A stretch of DNA of 64,000 nucleotides. It comes from Sporosarcina sp. P32b. GTDB lineage: Bacteria; Bacillota; Bacilli; Bacillales_A; Planococcaceae. Every line of letters starts with the position of its first letter. Within the stretch, counting starts at the first letter, position 1. The stretch covers positions 1 through 64,000 of the forward strand of contig NZ_PDZB01000007.1 in the NCBI RefSeq assembly GCF_002743335.1. The letters are read 5' to 3'. Shown piece after piece: positions 44,788-55,402 of this stretch. The notes below the pieces were generated by a model that ran no database searches, was not told where the DNA came from, and worked only from the letters and a program-made list of their open reading frames with translations. The translations under genes were made by a program, and so were the position numbers.

Positions 44788-45762
44788 ATGAAAGCTGTAA
44801 TAGCTGAAAATGGGAAGCTAGTTATGCAACAATTCCCTGAACCCATTCCACATGAAGATGAGTTATTAGTAGAGATCAAGACAACCGCATTGAATCGAGC
44901 AGACCTTGTTCAAAAACAAGGGAATTACCCATTACCTGAAGGGACTTCGCCCATCATGGGTATCGAAATGGCGGGTGTCGTGACAGAAGTTGGTTCGAAA
45001 GTGACAGATTGGAAGGTAGGCGATCATGTCTGTGCTATTTTACCATCGAGTGGTTACGCGGAAAAAGTAGCGATTCCTGCAGCGATGGCGATTCCTATTC
45101 CTGTAAACTTTTCATTCGAACAAGCCGCTGCGATTCCTGAAGTGTTTTTAACTGCTTACTTGAATTTATACACGTTAGGAAATTTACAAGCTGGTGATGA
45201 CGTACTAATCCACGCAGGTGCTAGTGGGGTCGGAACGGCTGCCATTCAGTTAGTTAGAGAAGCAGGTGCTCGTTCGATTATTACGGCAGGAACGGACAGC
45301 AAACGTGCTTTTTGTATGGAACTAGGCGCAAGCAAAGCAATTGATTACAGAGCAGGGCCATTTGTTGAAGAGGTCTTGAAAGCTACTGATGGAAAAGGCG
45401 TCAATATCGTTCTCGACTTCATCGGGGCTCCGTATTTTGAGCAAAATATCCAGTCGTTGGATGTGGATGGTAAGTTACTATTGGTCGGTGTCTTGGGTGG
45501 ACGTATAGTTCAAGAGGTAAACTTAATGGATTTAAAGATTCCACGTATTCAGTTGATCGGTACGATGCTACGTGTTCAGCCTATTGAGAATAAAATTAAG
45601 TTGACGAGAGAGTTCAGTGAGTATGCCATTCCTTTATTTGAAAGTGGTAAGCTTGAACCAGTTATTGACTCGGTTTGGGATATGGATAAAATAAATGAAG
45701 CCCATACTTATATGGAAGAGAATAAAAATATTGGCAAAATCATTATCAAAGTGAATGATTAA
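44788..45762 (+). CDS. Zinc-type alcohol dehydrogenase-like quinone oxidoreductase
   Basis: A 324-residue MDR-family NAD(P)H:quinone oxidoreductase of the PIG3/QorA type. It lacks zinc ligands and has NRADLVQKQGNYPLPEG (about 40-56), the nucleotide-binding HAGASGVGTAAIQL (about 144-157) and the DFIGAPYFEQNI stretch. Family members reduce quinones or activated alkenes with NADPH. GAGGAG stands before ATG 44788; the TTG at 44773 overlaps it. Monocistronic. Confidence 0.87.
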   Translation: MKAVIAENGKLVMQQFPEPIPHEDELLVEIKTTALNRADLVQKQGNYPLPEGTSPIMGIEMAGVVTEVGSKVTDWKVGDHVCAILPSSGYAEKVAIPAAMAIPIPVNFSFEQAAAIPEVFLTAYLNLYTLGNLQAGDDVLIHAGASGVGTAAIQLVREAGARSIITAGTDSKRAFCMELGASKAIDYRAGPFVEEVLKATDGKGVNIVLDFIGAPYFEQNIQSLDVDGKLLLVGVLGGRIVQEVNLMDLKIPRIQLIGTMLRVQPIENKIKLTREFSEYAIPLFESGKLEPVIDSVWDMDKINEAHTYMEENKNIGKIIIKVND

Positions 45763-45811
45763 AGTGTAGTGATGATGTTGGTTATAGCCAGTACAGACTT
45801 ACATAACAAAT

Positions 45812-45862
45812 TAAAAATCCCTTTCGTACTTGGTTTTTCACATGTACGAAAGGGATGTTATT
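45812..45862. terminator. Bidirectional terminator between the oxidoreductase and groEL
   Basis: AATCCCTTTCGTAC and GTACGAAAGGGAT arms with A- and T-rich flanks on both sides, between convergent genes. Confidence 0.75.
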
Positions 45863-45869
45863 TTACTTT

Positions 45870-47525
<1,656 letters not shown>

Positions 47526-47528
47526 TCA

Positions 47529-47813
47529 TTATCCAATAATCGCCAATATATCATTTTCACTTAGAATTAAATATTCATTTCCTTCAAATTTCACTTCCGT
47601 ACCTGCATATGTAGAGAAAAGGATTTGATCCCCTTCCTTTACTTCCAATTCTGTTCGTTGGCCATCAGCAAGTACACGGCCAGTCCCAACAGCAACTACT
47701 TTTCCTTGTTGCGGCTTATCTTGTGCAGAATCTGGTAAAACAATCCCGCTTACTGTTGTATCTTTCACTTTCGTTAATTCAATTACAATTCGATCACCTA
47801 ATGGCTTTAACAT
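47529..47813 (-). CDS. groES: 10-kDa co-chaperonin GroES
   Basis: A 94-residue Gro[15 protein letters not shown] start region, mobile loop [20 protein letters not shown] (about 16-35), and [27 protein letters not shown] at the C-terminus. It caps the GroEL ring. GGAGGT is nine bases before ATG 47813. groEL follows after 33 bp on the same transcript. Confidence 0.95.
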   Translation of the reverse strand: MLKPLGDRIVIELTKVKDTTVSGIVLPDSAQDKPQQGKVVAVGTGRVLADGQRTELEVKEGDQILFSTYAGTEVKFEGNEYLILSENDILAIIG

Positions 47814-47836
47814 ATTCACGATACCTCCATTTCATT

Positions 47837-47978
47837 ATTGTGGAACGGCTGATTCAATCCAATTACGTAGTTTTTCTGCTGATACTGCCGGTTGCTTTAG
47901 CCGAATCATATGACCTGTATGGGAGATAGCAACTAACTCTGCATCGGTAACGTGAACAGGAATAGCTTTTATCTAACT
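47837..47978 (-). pseudogene. C-terminal remnant of an alpha/beta hydrolase
   Basis: The minus strand reads KAIPVHVTDAELVAISHTGH, then MIRLKQPAVSAEKLRNWIES and AVPQ, stop. The ISHTGHMIRLKQP block is the catalytic-His end of alpha/beta hydrolases. A stop lies just upstream and the N-terminal two thirds are gone. It sits in the untranslated leader of groESL. Confidence 0.6.
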
Positions 47979-48025
47979 CGCCAACCGATTTTCCGCATAT
48001 GAAATCAGTTTTCTTTGTTGTTTAA

Positions 48026-48054
48026 AATATACAAAATGTAAAGTATTCTGTCAA
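48026..48054 (-). promoter_or_regulatory. Promoter of the groESL leader
   Basis: Minus-strand TTGACA (48049-48054) and TATATT (48026-48031) with a 17-bp spacer: nearly consensus sigma-A. No CIRCE or CtsR-like site is seen around it. Confidence 0.65.
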
Positions 48055-48091
48055 TAGAGGTTTTAACTTTTTATTTTATACTAAAACAAGA

Positions 48092-48358
48092 TTACTGTAT
48101 ATGGGGATCCTTTTTGGGTGAAAGGGATGCCATAACCGAGTGAATGGCATTACGGCGACTTGCCAACACCCAAATGAGTATGCCTAGCTTCCTCTTCTTT
48201 TTCACTTTTAGCGCTGTACTTTCCTGCAATTTCATTTGTTTTTGTTCGCTCACCAAGACATTGATATTCGCTAAAGTCTGCTGCTGACTTTTCCGCACTA
48301 TCGTAGGCACCTTGTTTTCTATTACATTTTTATGGACGCCGTAATCATGGACTAACAC
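48092..48358 (-). pseudogene. Uncertain basic open frame, possibly remnant
   Basis: An 88-residue frame rich in Lys and Gln (TALKVKKKRKLGILIWVLAS in the middle) without ribosome site or recognised family. It lies in a stretch of decayed genes between groESL and the glycosylase-like gene. Confidence 0.25.
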
Positions 48359-48506
48359 TTCAAAAGCCGGTCAAAGCGCTCCACTGAAAAGTAATTCGAC
48401 ACTTTACTGTGCATGAACTTTTTGGCGTCTTGCATCCAACTATAGAATCCACTAGACTCTTCTGCATGGAAATAAAGTTTCCCCCGAGACATATAACCGA
48501 AGTATC
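48352..48506 (-). pseudogene. Possible TetR-type regulator fragment
   Basis: One minus-strand frame reads FRYFGYMSRGKLYFHAEESS, then GFYSWMQDAKKFMHSKVSNY and FSVERFDRLLKC, stop. The SRGKLYFHAEESSGFYSW part resembles the end of a TetR helix-turn-helix (GKLYFHF.SKE). Upstream is a stop and no start codon. Confidence 0.4.
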
Positions 48507-48541
48507 TGAACTAATTCTGTTTATGAACAATAAAACAATAA

Positions 48542-48588
48542 CAAAAAATCTCCTTGGCTGATTTCTCAACCAAGGAGGCTTTTTGTTG
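48542..48588 (-). terminator. Terminator of the glycosylase-like gene
   Basis: CCTCCTTGG and CCAAGGAGA arms on the minus strand with an AT-rich loop, followed by TTTTTTG. Confidence 0.7.
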
Positions 48589-48636
48589 TTGATCTGTTAA
48601 GTTTTCTAATTTATTTAGTGAATCAGTACCCTTTTT

Positions 48637-49281
48637 TTATGAACGGCATGACTGCATAGTTTCCTTGAAATAAGCATAAATAATCTTCGGACTGACACGA
48701 TACATCGGATGCATAAATTCAACAAAGCGCGTGCCAAGAGCATCTCCATAAAGCGCACCGGAATCACAGATTTCTGTCTGAAAACCTACTACTGATGTAA
48801 CGACCGAGAACGTGCCACAGCACACAACAACATCAGGGTTAATCAATTCAATTTCTTTCATCCATAATTCTTTTGAAGACTCAGCTTGCTTTAAAATATC
48901 GTCCATATTACTACTTCCACCGCCACCACTCTTCTTTAGATTGGTGATAGCAATACTCGACAACCCGTCGGCCATATTCTTCTCTTGCTCCGCAATGATT
49001 GACTGATGTGAAGGAAGTCCATGCTGCAGACCGAAATTCCATATACCCAGAATGCCAGTCGATCGATAAAACGTTGATGTCTTAATCTGCGAATGAATAA
49101 AATCCACAAGTGACCAGTCACTTTCTTGACCGGGATCATTCACTTCCTTCAGTAAATACAGAACCTTCGTTTCACATTGCGCATAGCGAGCCTCATCGAC
49201 AACCCCACCACTTACAAAGTGACCCGGATTTTCATCTTTCCAATCTGTATACAGCCGAGATAACTGTTGATTAATCGACAT
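48637..49281 (-). CDS. Orphan protein resembling uracil-DNA-glycosylase fold
   Basis: A 214-residue cytoplasmic protein. Features suggest a UDG-like alpha/beta fold: VLYLLKEVNDPG (about 40-51), a middle AITNLKKSGGGGSSNMDD block (about 108-125), LINPDVVVCCGTFSVVTSVVG (about 144-164) and a C-terminal FMHPMYRVSPK histidine motif (about 188-198). Activity is not established. The open frame extends to 49407, but this part is translated REP sequence; ATG 49281 has GGGGTG upstream. Monocistronic. Confidence 0.6.
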   Translation of the reverse strand: MSINQQLSRLYTDWKDENPGHFVSGGVVDEARYAQCETKVLYLLKEVNDPGQESDWSLVDFIHSQIKTSTFYRSTGILGIWNFGLQHGLPSHQSIIAEQEKNMADGLSSIAITNLKKSGGGGSSNMDDILKQAESSKELWMKEIELINPDVVVCCGTFSVVTSVVGFQTEICDSGALYGDALGTRFVEFMHPMYRVSPKIIYAYFKETMQSCRS

Positions 49282-49320
49282 TGTAGCACCCCTTCTTCCT
49301 AGTCGTCTTCTAAAGCCATC

Positions 49321-49372
49321 CTTGAATTGTGTGGGAATTGTGTGGGGACCTGGTACCCGGTTCGGTACCCAG
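49321..49372 (+). repeat. REP-like element
   Basis: GAATTGTGTGGGAATTGTGT runs into GGGGACCTGGTACCCGG and then TTCGGTACCCAG, so the core can fold on itself (GGTACC twice). Same family as the REP units around the RAYT gene. Confidence 0.78.
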
Positions 49373-49440
49373 TTCTTAAATGCAAGACGAGTAGAATACA
49401 ATAACAATAGTTCCTCTAAATGTCTTAAGGGAGATGTGTA

Positions 49441-50007
49441 ATGAATAACATCCTCATGATTTTGCTATTGCAGTTGCTGTACGTTCCTTGCTTTACCTTA
49501 CGTACAATCTTCATCGTGAAGCAGCTTAGAACACAAGCTACACTCCTAGGTACTGTGGAATCATTGATCTATATCTTTGGTTTATCGCTTGTATTTGACG
49601 GAGAACAAAGTTTCTGGAGCATGCTCGTCTATGCACTTGGGTTCAGTATCGGTATCTATATCGGAACCATGGTAGAAGAAAAGCTTGCAATTGGCTACAC
49701 ATGCATACAAGTAAATATCCCTGCATTGAACCAACCTCTCATCAATAAACTTCGAGAAGAAGGTTATGGTGTAACCGTATTTGAAGGTACCGGACGAGAC
49801 AGTATCAGGTACAAACTTGAAATCTTGACGAAGAGAAATCAAGAAGAAGGTTTATATGACATGATTGGTGAATATCAGCCAAACGCATTTATTATCACCT
49901 ATGAACCTAGAAAGTTCAAAGGCGGTTATTTGCTAAAAGCTATGAAAAGAAGGAAAAAAAACATACCTAAAAAGGAGCATGAAGTCTCTTCAACACCTTC
50001 GAAGTGA
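49441..50007 (+). CDS. YebE-like membrane protein (UPF0316, DUF2179)
   Basis: A 188-residue protein with three membrane helices in the first 80 residues (LRTIFIVKQLRTQATLLGTVESLIYIFG is the UPF0316 hallmark region) and a cytoplasmic DUF2179 domain (about 90-165, REEGYGVTVFEGTGRDSIR). Similar to Bacillus YebE. The function is unknown; DUF2179 domains are ferredoxin-like regulatory modules. AAGGGAGATG precedes the ATG. Confidence 0.85.
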   Translation: MNNILMILLLQLLYVPCFTLRTIFIVKQLRTQATLLGTVESLIYIFGLSLVFDGEQSFWSMLVYALGFSIGIYIGTMVEEKLAIGYTCIQVNIPALNQPLINKLREEGYGVTVFEGTGRDSIRYKLEILTKRNQEEGLYDMIGEYQPNAFIITYEPRKFKGGYLLKAMKRRKKNIPKKEHEVSSTPSK

Positions 50008-50229
50008 TCAGCTATGGCGGTAGTCGCTTGCCGTTCTTCCGACTACCCCATTCTACTCATCTACTACCGATGTATAGAACGAAAATGTGCAGGGCCTCAT
50101 ACGTAAGCACGGACACCATTGCATATATTCCAATCGAACATGAAATAACACACGTAACTGTTGTGTATGAGGGGGTTAAATAACTTATGGATGTATTGCA
50201 TATAGTAAGCATAAATACAATCAGAGGAC

Positions 50230-50505
50230 GTGGTTGCGATAATAGAAAGAGCGCTACTTTTCATTATCATCTTACGAGTTATTTCAGGAAGTATAGAAAT
50301 CTCAGCTGCCGCATTGATGTTTAAATTTAATGACTTGGAAAAGGCGTTTTATATTAACTCGTTACTTGCATTAGTAGGCCCTTTTATCTTAATTGTTACG
50401 ACCGGAATAGCCTTGCACGGTCTCACGGAAAAAATATCTTTAGTACGGATGATTTGTCTGTTTGCAGGAATCTTCCTCATTCTGTTTAGTTTAAAATCCA
50501 AATAA
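50230..50505 (+). CDS. YqhV-like membrane protein (DUF2619)
   Basis: A 91-residue protein with three membrane helices; ISAAALMFKFNDLEKAFYINSLLALVGPFIL matches the YqhV/DUF2619 family, found in spore-formers. Start GTG 50230 lies close to GAGG and is the only conventional start in frame. The 222 bp before it hold nothing else I can name. Confidence 0.68.
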   Translation: MVAIIERALLFIIILRVISGSIEISAAALMFKFNDLEKAFYINSLLALVGPFILIVTTGIALHGLTEKISLVRMICLFAGIFLILFSLKSK

Positions 50506-50538
50506 ATTCTTCATTCCGTACATATTCGAAAATAGAAA

Positions 50539-50580
50539 TGGACCTGACAGTTCAACATGACTGTCGGGTCCATTTTAATT
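50539..50580. terminator. Shared terminator between the yqhV-like and MFS genes
   Basis: ATGGACCTGACAGT and ACTGTCGGGTCCAT arms with an eight-base loop and T-rich 3' end; the genes on both sides converge here. Confidence 0.7.
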
Positions 50581-51807
50581 TTCTGAATTCGATTCTTCAA
50601 TTTCCTCAATGTTAATAAACTTAAAAACCATAACAGTCAAAATGACTCCCAGTACAGCGGCGATAATATAACTGCCGACGAGAAAATCTTTCATCGCAAT
50701 TGACATCAAAGGCGGGCCTGCTGCTACCCCGATAAATCTTGCTGAACTATAAAATGAGGACACAGTGCCTCGAAGCTCTTTTTCAATGTTTTCCGTTATA
50801 ATTGCATCCAATGCAGGCAATAAGGCGCCAATGGCTACACCCACAATAGTTGTCACGATTAACAAGAAAATCAACTTTTTGCTTGTGAAGCCAACGAAAA
50901 CGACACTGGCTGACATGACAATTAAGCAAATGATCATTAACCTTTTTATCGTTTTCAGATCGCCTTTAATTTTACGCCCTGATAAATAGGAAGCAATGCA
51001 TAGGAATAATAGCGGAATGGCTAAAACAAAGCCTTTCTTGATCCCCATAATATCATGTGTTTTTTCAAGATTTTCTGAGAGAAAAAACAACATACTGAAT
51101 AATACCAGCATAACGAGAACTCCATTGAGAAAGACGGTATACAACCATTTACCTTCTGACGCAAATATTTTCTTCGTGTTCTGTATAAACACCTTAAACT
51201 TTACTGGTTCATCTTTCTCTTTCGGCACTTTAACAAAGAAAAAGATCAGTACAAACGAAATGACACTGAGTGCGGAAATAGAGAAGAACGGCAGGAACCA
51301 TAATACAGCAGCAAATACTGATCCTAAAATAGGTGCTAATACTTTACCAAACGTGTTCGACGTTTCAATAATCCCTAAACAATTACTGCTTTTCTCGCTA
51401 TCATCTTTATACAAATCCCCTACAAGCGGTAAAACGATCGGCATAGCACCAGCCGCTCCCATACCTTGTAATACCCGGCCGATAATAATCATCGTATACG
51501 GGTCATCCATTTTCCACGAAGCAAATCCTGCAATGAGACCTCCGATCAAGGCCAAAACCAAACTTGGCAATATCACCATCTTCCGTCCGAAGCGGTCCGA
51601 CAAGTATCCCGCTACTGGTATAAGGAAAATAGCCGCCACCGAATAACTGGTAATGATCATACTCGATTGAAACGATGTAATTCCCACTTTGTCTTCCAAT
51701 AAGGGAAGTACGGGTATGAGCATGGAATTCCCCAGCGTCATAATAAGAGGAATTGAGGCTAGACTTACAATGCACCATACACTAACTTTGTCAGCACCTT
51801 TTTCCAT
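50575..51807 (-). CDS. MFS multidrug-type exporter
   Basis: A 410-residue major facilitator, twelve helices. Motif A is complete as GYLSDRFGRKMVILPSL (about 66-82), motif B region is IIGRVLQGMGAAGAMPIVLPLVGDLY (about 110-135) and the GxxxGPxxGG-like motif C appears as NTFGKVLAPILGSVF, typical of drug/proton antiporters (TetA/Bmr type). Substrate unknown. AGAGGTG precedes ATG 51807; the GTG at 51813 overlaps it. Monocistronic, convergent with the yqhV-like gene. Confidence 0.85.
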   Translation of the reverse strand: MEKGADKVSVWCIVSLASIPLIMTLGNSMLIPVLPLLEDKVGITSFQSSMIITSYSVAAIFLIPVAGYLSDRFGRKMVILPSLVLALIGGLIAGFASWKMDDPYTMIIIGRVLQGMGAAGAMPIVLPLVGDLYKDDSEKSSNCLGIIETSNTFGKVLAPILGSVFAAVLWFLPFFSISALSVISFVLIFFFVKVPKEKDEPVKFKVFIQNTKKIFASEGKWLYTVFLNGVLVMLVLFSMLFFLSENLEKTHDIMGIKKGFVLAIPLLFLCIASYLSGRKIKGDLKTIKRLMIICLIVMSASVVFVGFTSKKLIFLLIVTTIVGVAIGALLPALDAIITENIEKELRGTVSSFYSSARFIGVAAGPPLMSIAMKDFLVGSYIIAAVLGVILTVMVFKFINIEEIEESNSEN

Positions 51808-51948
51808 TACCACACCTCTACTTATTTTGTTCTACAGATTAAAGGTATGATTTCCTAACGTGATTTTTTTATACTCGACTACTTATTTCATTATCGTTGC
51901 TAACATTATATGTAAAACACCATACGAAAACATCCCAGCGAAGATTAG

Positions 51949-52575
51949 TTAAAATAACGCTTGATAAGCCTCGATCCCGAAGTAAATTCCAAAACCGATC
52001 ATAGATATAGAAGAAATAATGGAAACAATTATTAAAAGTCGATCGGATAAGAGCTTGCGTGCCCCACTGGATAAAATGGCCATAATCAAATCCACAATCA
52101 TAATTCCTGACAAAATGGCCAGACTGTTTATAATGATTTGATGTTCCGTTGTGCCACCAGATGTTTTTGCAAGAATGGAACCGTATATACCTAACCAAAA
52201 AATAATAGTCAACGGATTCAACAATGACATCAAAAATCCGGTCAGCATGGTGGTTCTTAGTCTGACTCTTTTACCGAATTTCCAACTCGTTTCAATTTTA
52301 TTCAACGTCAGCAAATTTTCTATACCTGTGTACATAAGAACAAAACACCCGAACGACCAGAGAATGATCTTAATTAAAGGATATTCAATAAATTGTCCAA
52401 CGCCAAAGTACACGAGGAACATATACATAATATCCGTTATCACGGAACCAAAACTAAAAGCCCAAGCATGAAAAAAACCTCTTTTTATTCCCGTATTTAA
52501 CAGAACGGTTTTAACAGGACCTATTGGCGCAGCTAAAGATGCGCCCAAGAGTATATAGACAAACAGTGAATTCAC
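51949..52575 (-). CDS. LysE-family translocator
   Basis: A 208-residue membrane protein with six helices. The N-terminal VNSLFVYILLGASLAAPIGP with PIGPVKTVLLNTGIKRGF and the loop SLLNPLTIIFWLGIYG (about 117-132) are LysE/RhtB family marks, so it probably exports an amino acid or a similar solute. Start is GTG 52575 six bases after GGGGGGA; the open frame to 52668 adds an unlikely N-terminus. Confidence 0.82.
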   Translation of the reverse strand: MNSLFVYILLGASLAAPIGPVKTVLLNTGIKRGFFHAWAFSFGSVITDIMYMFLVYFGVGQFIEYPLIKIILWSFGCFVLMYTGIENLLTLNKIETSWKFGKRVRLRTTMLTGFLMSLLNPLTIIFWLGIYGSILAKTSGGTTEHQIIINSLAILSGIMIVDLIMAILSSGARKLLSDRLLIIVSIISSISMIGFGIYFGIEAYQALF

Positions 52576-52832
52576 AAATCTCCCCCCTTTGAAATACAGT
52601 CCATGCATTTTATTCGAAAATAATGACGGATAGGACTTTTTAGGAGAGATTTCAGAATATTTTTCCATGTACTACGAATGTTGGCAGCTCAGTCTATCTT
52701 TAAGTATTTATCATGAGAAACACCTGGAGACCTCATGCCGTCTTCAAATGGATTGAATAATAGCTTCCATTTTGTAAATACTGAAAGTAGATAACGAAGA
52801 TATGTAGTATAAACGAGGAATGGGGTGTCTTC

Positions 52833-53690
52833 TTGGATCAACAACTGTCTAACGGAGAAGATTATAAATATATATGGGCTACATCTATTGGAAGTGGTTC
52901 AGGCATTGAAGTGTTACCGGATATCTATTGCCATACCATACAAATTGTGAATATTGTTTTAGTAGGGCATCCAAATACAAAGGATTTTGTTTTGATTGAT
53001 GCTGGTATGCCTTACTCCGCAAAGAAAATTATCGCGGTCGTAGAAGAGCGTTTTGGTGCGAATGCTCGTCCGAAAGCTATAATTTTAACGCATGGACATT
53101 TTGATCACGTAGGGGCAGTCATTGATTTGGTGAAGCATTGGGATGTGCCGGTATACGCTCATGAATTAGAGCTACCGTTTTTAACCGGAGTATCCAGTTA
53201 TCCAGACCCTGATACGAGTGTAGAAGGTGGAATGGTTTCTAAGATGTCTTCTATTTTTCCAACGGATCCTATTCAATTAGGAGACCATATCAAAAGCTTA
53301 CCACCAGACGGCAGTGTTCCTTTCTTGCAAGAATTTAAATGGATTCACACACCAGGTCATTCACCGGGTCATGTATCGTTCTTCAGGCAGAAGGACAAGG
53401 CTTTACTTGTCGGAGATGCATTTGTAACTGTAAAACAGGAATATCTGTATAAAGTGCTGACGCAAGAACAAGAAATAAGTGGTCCGCCGCGCTATTTAAC
53501 AACGGATTGGGAGGCTGCTTTAGACTCTGTGATCAAACTACAAGCGTTACAACCATCTGTCGCCATAACGGGCCATGGACTGCCTATGGAGAAAGAGTTA
53601 CTAGCTGACAGTCTAAAAAAGTTAGTTGATGACTTTGACCGTATTGCGGTTCCGGATTATGGTGAGTTTGTTGATAAAGATAGAGATTGA
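52833..53690 (+). CDS. MBL-fold metallo-hydrolase
   Basis: A 285-residue metallo-beta-lactamase-fold enzyme. The metal-binding signature is THGHFDHVG (about 86-94), with further ligands in HTPGHSPGHVSFF (about 171-183), GDAFVTV and TGHGLPM (about 249-255). It binds two metal ions and probably cleaves an ester or thioester; the substrate is unknown. TTG 52833 follows GGGGTG by about seven bases. Monocistronic; the 250 bp before it show no other feature. Confidence 0.8.
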   Translation: MDQQLSNGEDYKYIWATSIGSGSGIEVLPDIYCHTIQIVNIVLVGHPNTKDFVLIDAGMPYSAKKIIAVVEERFGANARPKAIILTHGHFDHVGAVIDLVKHWDVPVYAHELELPFLTGVSSYPDPDTSVEGGMVSKMSSIFPTDPIQLGDHIKSLPPDGSVPFLQEFKWIHTPGHSPGHVSFFRQKDKALLVGDAFVTVKQEYLYKVLTQEQEISGPPRYLTTDWEAALDSVIKLQALQPSVAITGHGLPMEKELLADSLKKLVDDFDRIAVPDYGEFVDKDRD

Positions 53691-53805
53691 AACATTGAAT
53701 GTGAATTATTTATCACGTTTTAGTTTTCAAAAATCGTCAGCTTCGATTTCTTGGAGTTGACACTGTTTTCTATATAGTAATCACTATCATTCTCTTTTCA
53801 AACTA

Positions 53806-53847
53806 TCCGGATTGTGCGGTAATTATGTGGGGACCTGGTACCCGTTT
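53806..53847 (+). repeat. REP-like element
   Basis: CCGGATTGTGCGGTAATTAT leads into GTGGGGACCTGGTACCCG, the same core as at the other REP sites. The rest of 53691-54007 shows nothing I can name. Confidence 0.72.
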
Positions 53848-54007
53848 CTTTAGTTACTGCTTTACTTTGAAAACAACAAAAAAGTCTCTCGACTGATTAC
53901 TCAAGAAACTAATTCGTTATACTCGGGTTCAATTATCAAACTAACTTCAATAATTACGACATTAACTTAAGAGACACGTGAGCAAGAAGATTCACTTTCT
54001 TAGCACA

Positions 54008-54958
54008 CTATTTATAGAGCACATTAATCGATTCTAAAATCTTCTGAACTGAATTCGCAGATCGGTTCAATGCATTTTTTTCCTTTTCGTCTAAAGGTAA
54101 TTCAATAATGCTTTCAATTCCATTACCGCCAAGTATTGTAGGGACTCCAAAATAAATATCTTTAAACCCATACTCTCCATCTAAGTAAGCAATCGCTGGC
54201 AATATTCGTTTTTTATCTAATAAAATAGCTTCTGCCATCTGAACAAGTGCTGCAGCAGGGGCGTAATATGCACTCCCTTGACCTAGTAAGCTAACAATTT
54301 CTCCTCCACCTTTTCGGGTGCGTTCCACTATCTTTTGTATCTTTTCAGAAGATATCAATTTATCTAATGGGATCCCCCCCACATGAGAATATTGAATGAG
54401 GGGTACCATATCATCCCCATGTCCACCCAATACAAATCCTGATACATCTTCTACCGATATTTTCAGTTCCATTGCGACAAATGTATTAAACCGTGCTGTA
54501 TCTAATACCCCGGATTGACCAATTACGCGATTTTTAGAAAAGCCCGTAGTTTTATAACAAACATAAGTCATTGCATCCACTGGATTACTTAAAACTAATA
54601 CATAGCACTCTGGAGCATAATAGGCAATTTTCTCTGAAACGTCCTGCATAATTTTGGTGTTTGTTGTCACTAGTTCGTCTCTGCTCATACCAGGTTTACG
54701 CGCGATACCTGCTGTAATGATAACGAAATCCGAATCCCGAATATCTTCGTAATTAGACGTGCTAACAATTTTTGAATTTGTTCCCTGTATAGGGCCGCTT
54801 TGCTGGATATCTAAAGCTTTTCCTTTAGCTGCATTCTCTAAAGTAGGGACATCAACTAGCACTATATCCCCTAACTCTTTTTGTGCCAGCAAAAGGGCAA
54901 CAGTAGATCCAGTATTTCCAGCGCCGATGACTGTAATTTTATTCCGGATAAACGCCAA
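54008..54958 (-). CDS. mdh: Malate dehydrogenase (LDH-like) in the microcompartment operon
   Basis: A 316-residue NAD-dependent 2-hydroxyacid dehydrogenase of the LDH/MDH family. The Rossmann motif is [17 protein letters not shown] (about 9-25), the active-site loop has Arg in [13 protein letters not shown], which selects dicarboxylates (malate/oxaloacetate), the catalytic Arg-Asp region is SGVLDTARF and the catalytic His is in [10 protein letters not shown]. It closely resembles Bacillus Mdh. TTG start follows GGGGG by seven bases. Only about 30 bp separate it from the shell-protein gene upstream, so it belongs to the microcompartment operon. It could recycle NADH from the aldehyde dehydrogenase; no encapsulation peptide is visible. 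Confidence 0.9.
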   Translation of the reverse strand: MAFIRNKITVIGAGNTGSTVALLLAQKELGDIVLVDVPTLENAAKGKALDIQQSGPIQGTNSKIVSTSNYEDIRDSDFVIITAGIARKPGMSRDELVTTNTKIMQDVSEKIAYYAPECYVLVLSNPVDAMTYVCYKTTGFSKNRVIGQSGVLDTARFNTFVAMELKISVEDVSGFVLGGHGDDMVPLIQYSHVGGIPLDKLISSEKIQKIVERTRKGGGEIVSLLGQGSAYYAPAAALVQMAEAILLDKKRILPAIAYLDGEYGFKDIYFGVPTILGGNGIESIIELPLDEKEKNALNRSANSVQKILESINVLYK

Positions 54959-54987
54959 GATGTAACCCCCTTTTATTTATTTCAGCT

Positions 54988-55377
54988 TCACTTTTTTGTT
55001 TTCTCACTTTTAGTTTCTTCGTCCATTAGTCTAGGCTTAGCAACATGTTTTGGAATACTTTCTACTTCTACATTCTTTTTCTGCTTTTTCTTCACCGTAG
55101 TCTCTGCATTTGGTAATATTAATTTCGACATCGATTCATCAATGTTTGGTATTGTATGGCTCGCAATAAGTTCACCAACCCTAGCAGCAGCGACTTTCCC
55201 TGCTTCAATAGCCGCTGTTACCGCACCAACATCACCTTCAATTACTACCGTGACAAGCCCTGCATCGATTTGTTCATGTTTTATTAAATGAACATCTGCA
55301 GACTTAAGCATAGTATCCGCTGCTTCAATAGACCCAATAAAGCCTTTTGTCTCAATCATACCAATTGCTTTCCCCAA
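54988..55377 (-). CDS. Microcompartment shell protein with C-terminal extension (BMC-H)
   Basis: A 129-residue single-domain BMC protein: GMIETKGFIGSIEAADTMLK (about 6-25), then VTVVIEGDVGAVTAAIEAGK, and a Lys/Glu-rich tail from about 95 on (KKKQKKNVEVESIPKHVAKP), not part of the fold. BMC-H proteins form hexamers that tile the shell; the tail may bind cargo or other shell parts. GAGGTG is six bases before TTG 55377, which fits the family start better than TTG 55410. Confidence 0.88.
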   Translation of the reverse strand: MGKAIGMIETKGFIGSIEAADTMLKSADVHLIKHEQIDAGLVTVVIEGDVGAVTAAIEAGKVAAARVGELIASHTIPNIDESMSKLILPNAETTVKKKQKKNVEVESIPKHVAKPRLMDEETKSEKTKK

Positions 55378-55402
55378 AATATTCACCTCTTCGCTTGAAT
55401 GC

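Noticed and set aside
47820..48060. CIRCE element before groES
   Set aside because: I looked for the TTAGCACTC-N9-GAGTGCTAA pattern and did not find it.
49282..49407. N-terminal extension of the glycosylase-like protein
   Set aside because: Translated REP sequence; ATG 49281 has a good ribosome site.
52151..52471. Plus-strand open frame opposite the LysE gene
   Set aside because: Shadow of a clear membrane-protein gene on the other strand.
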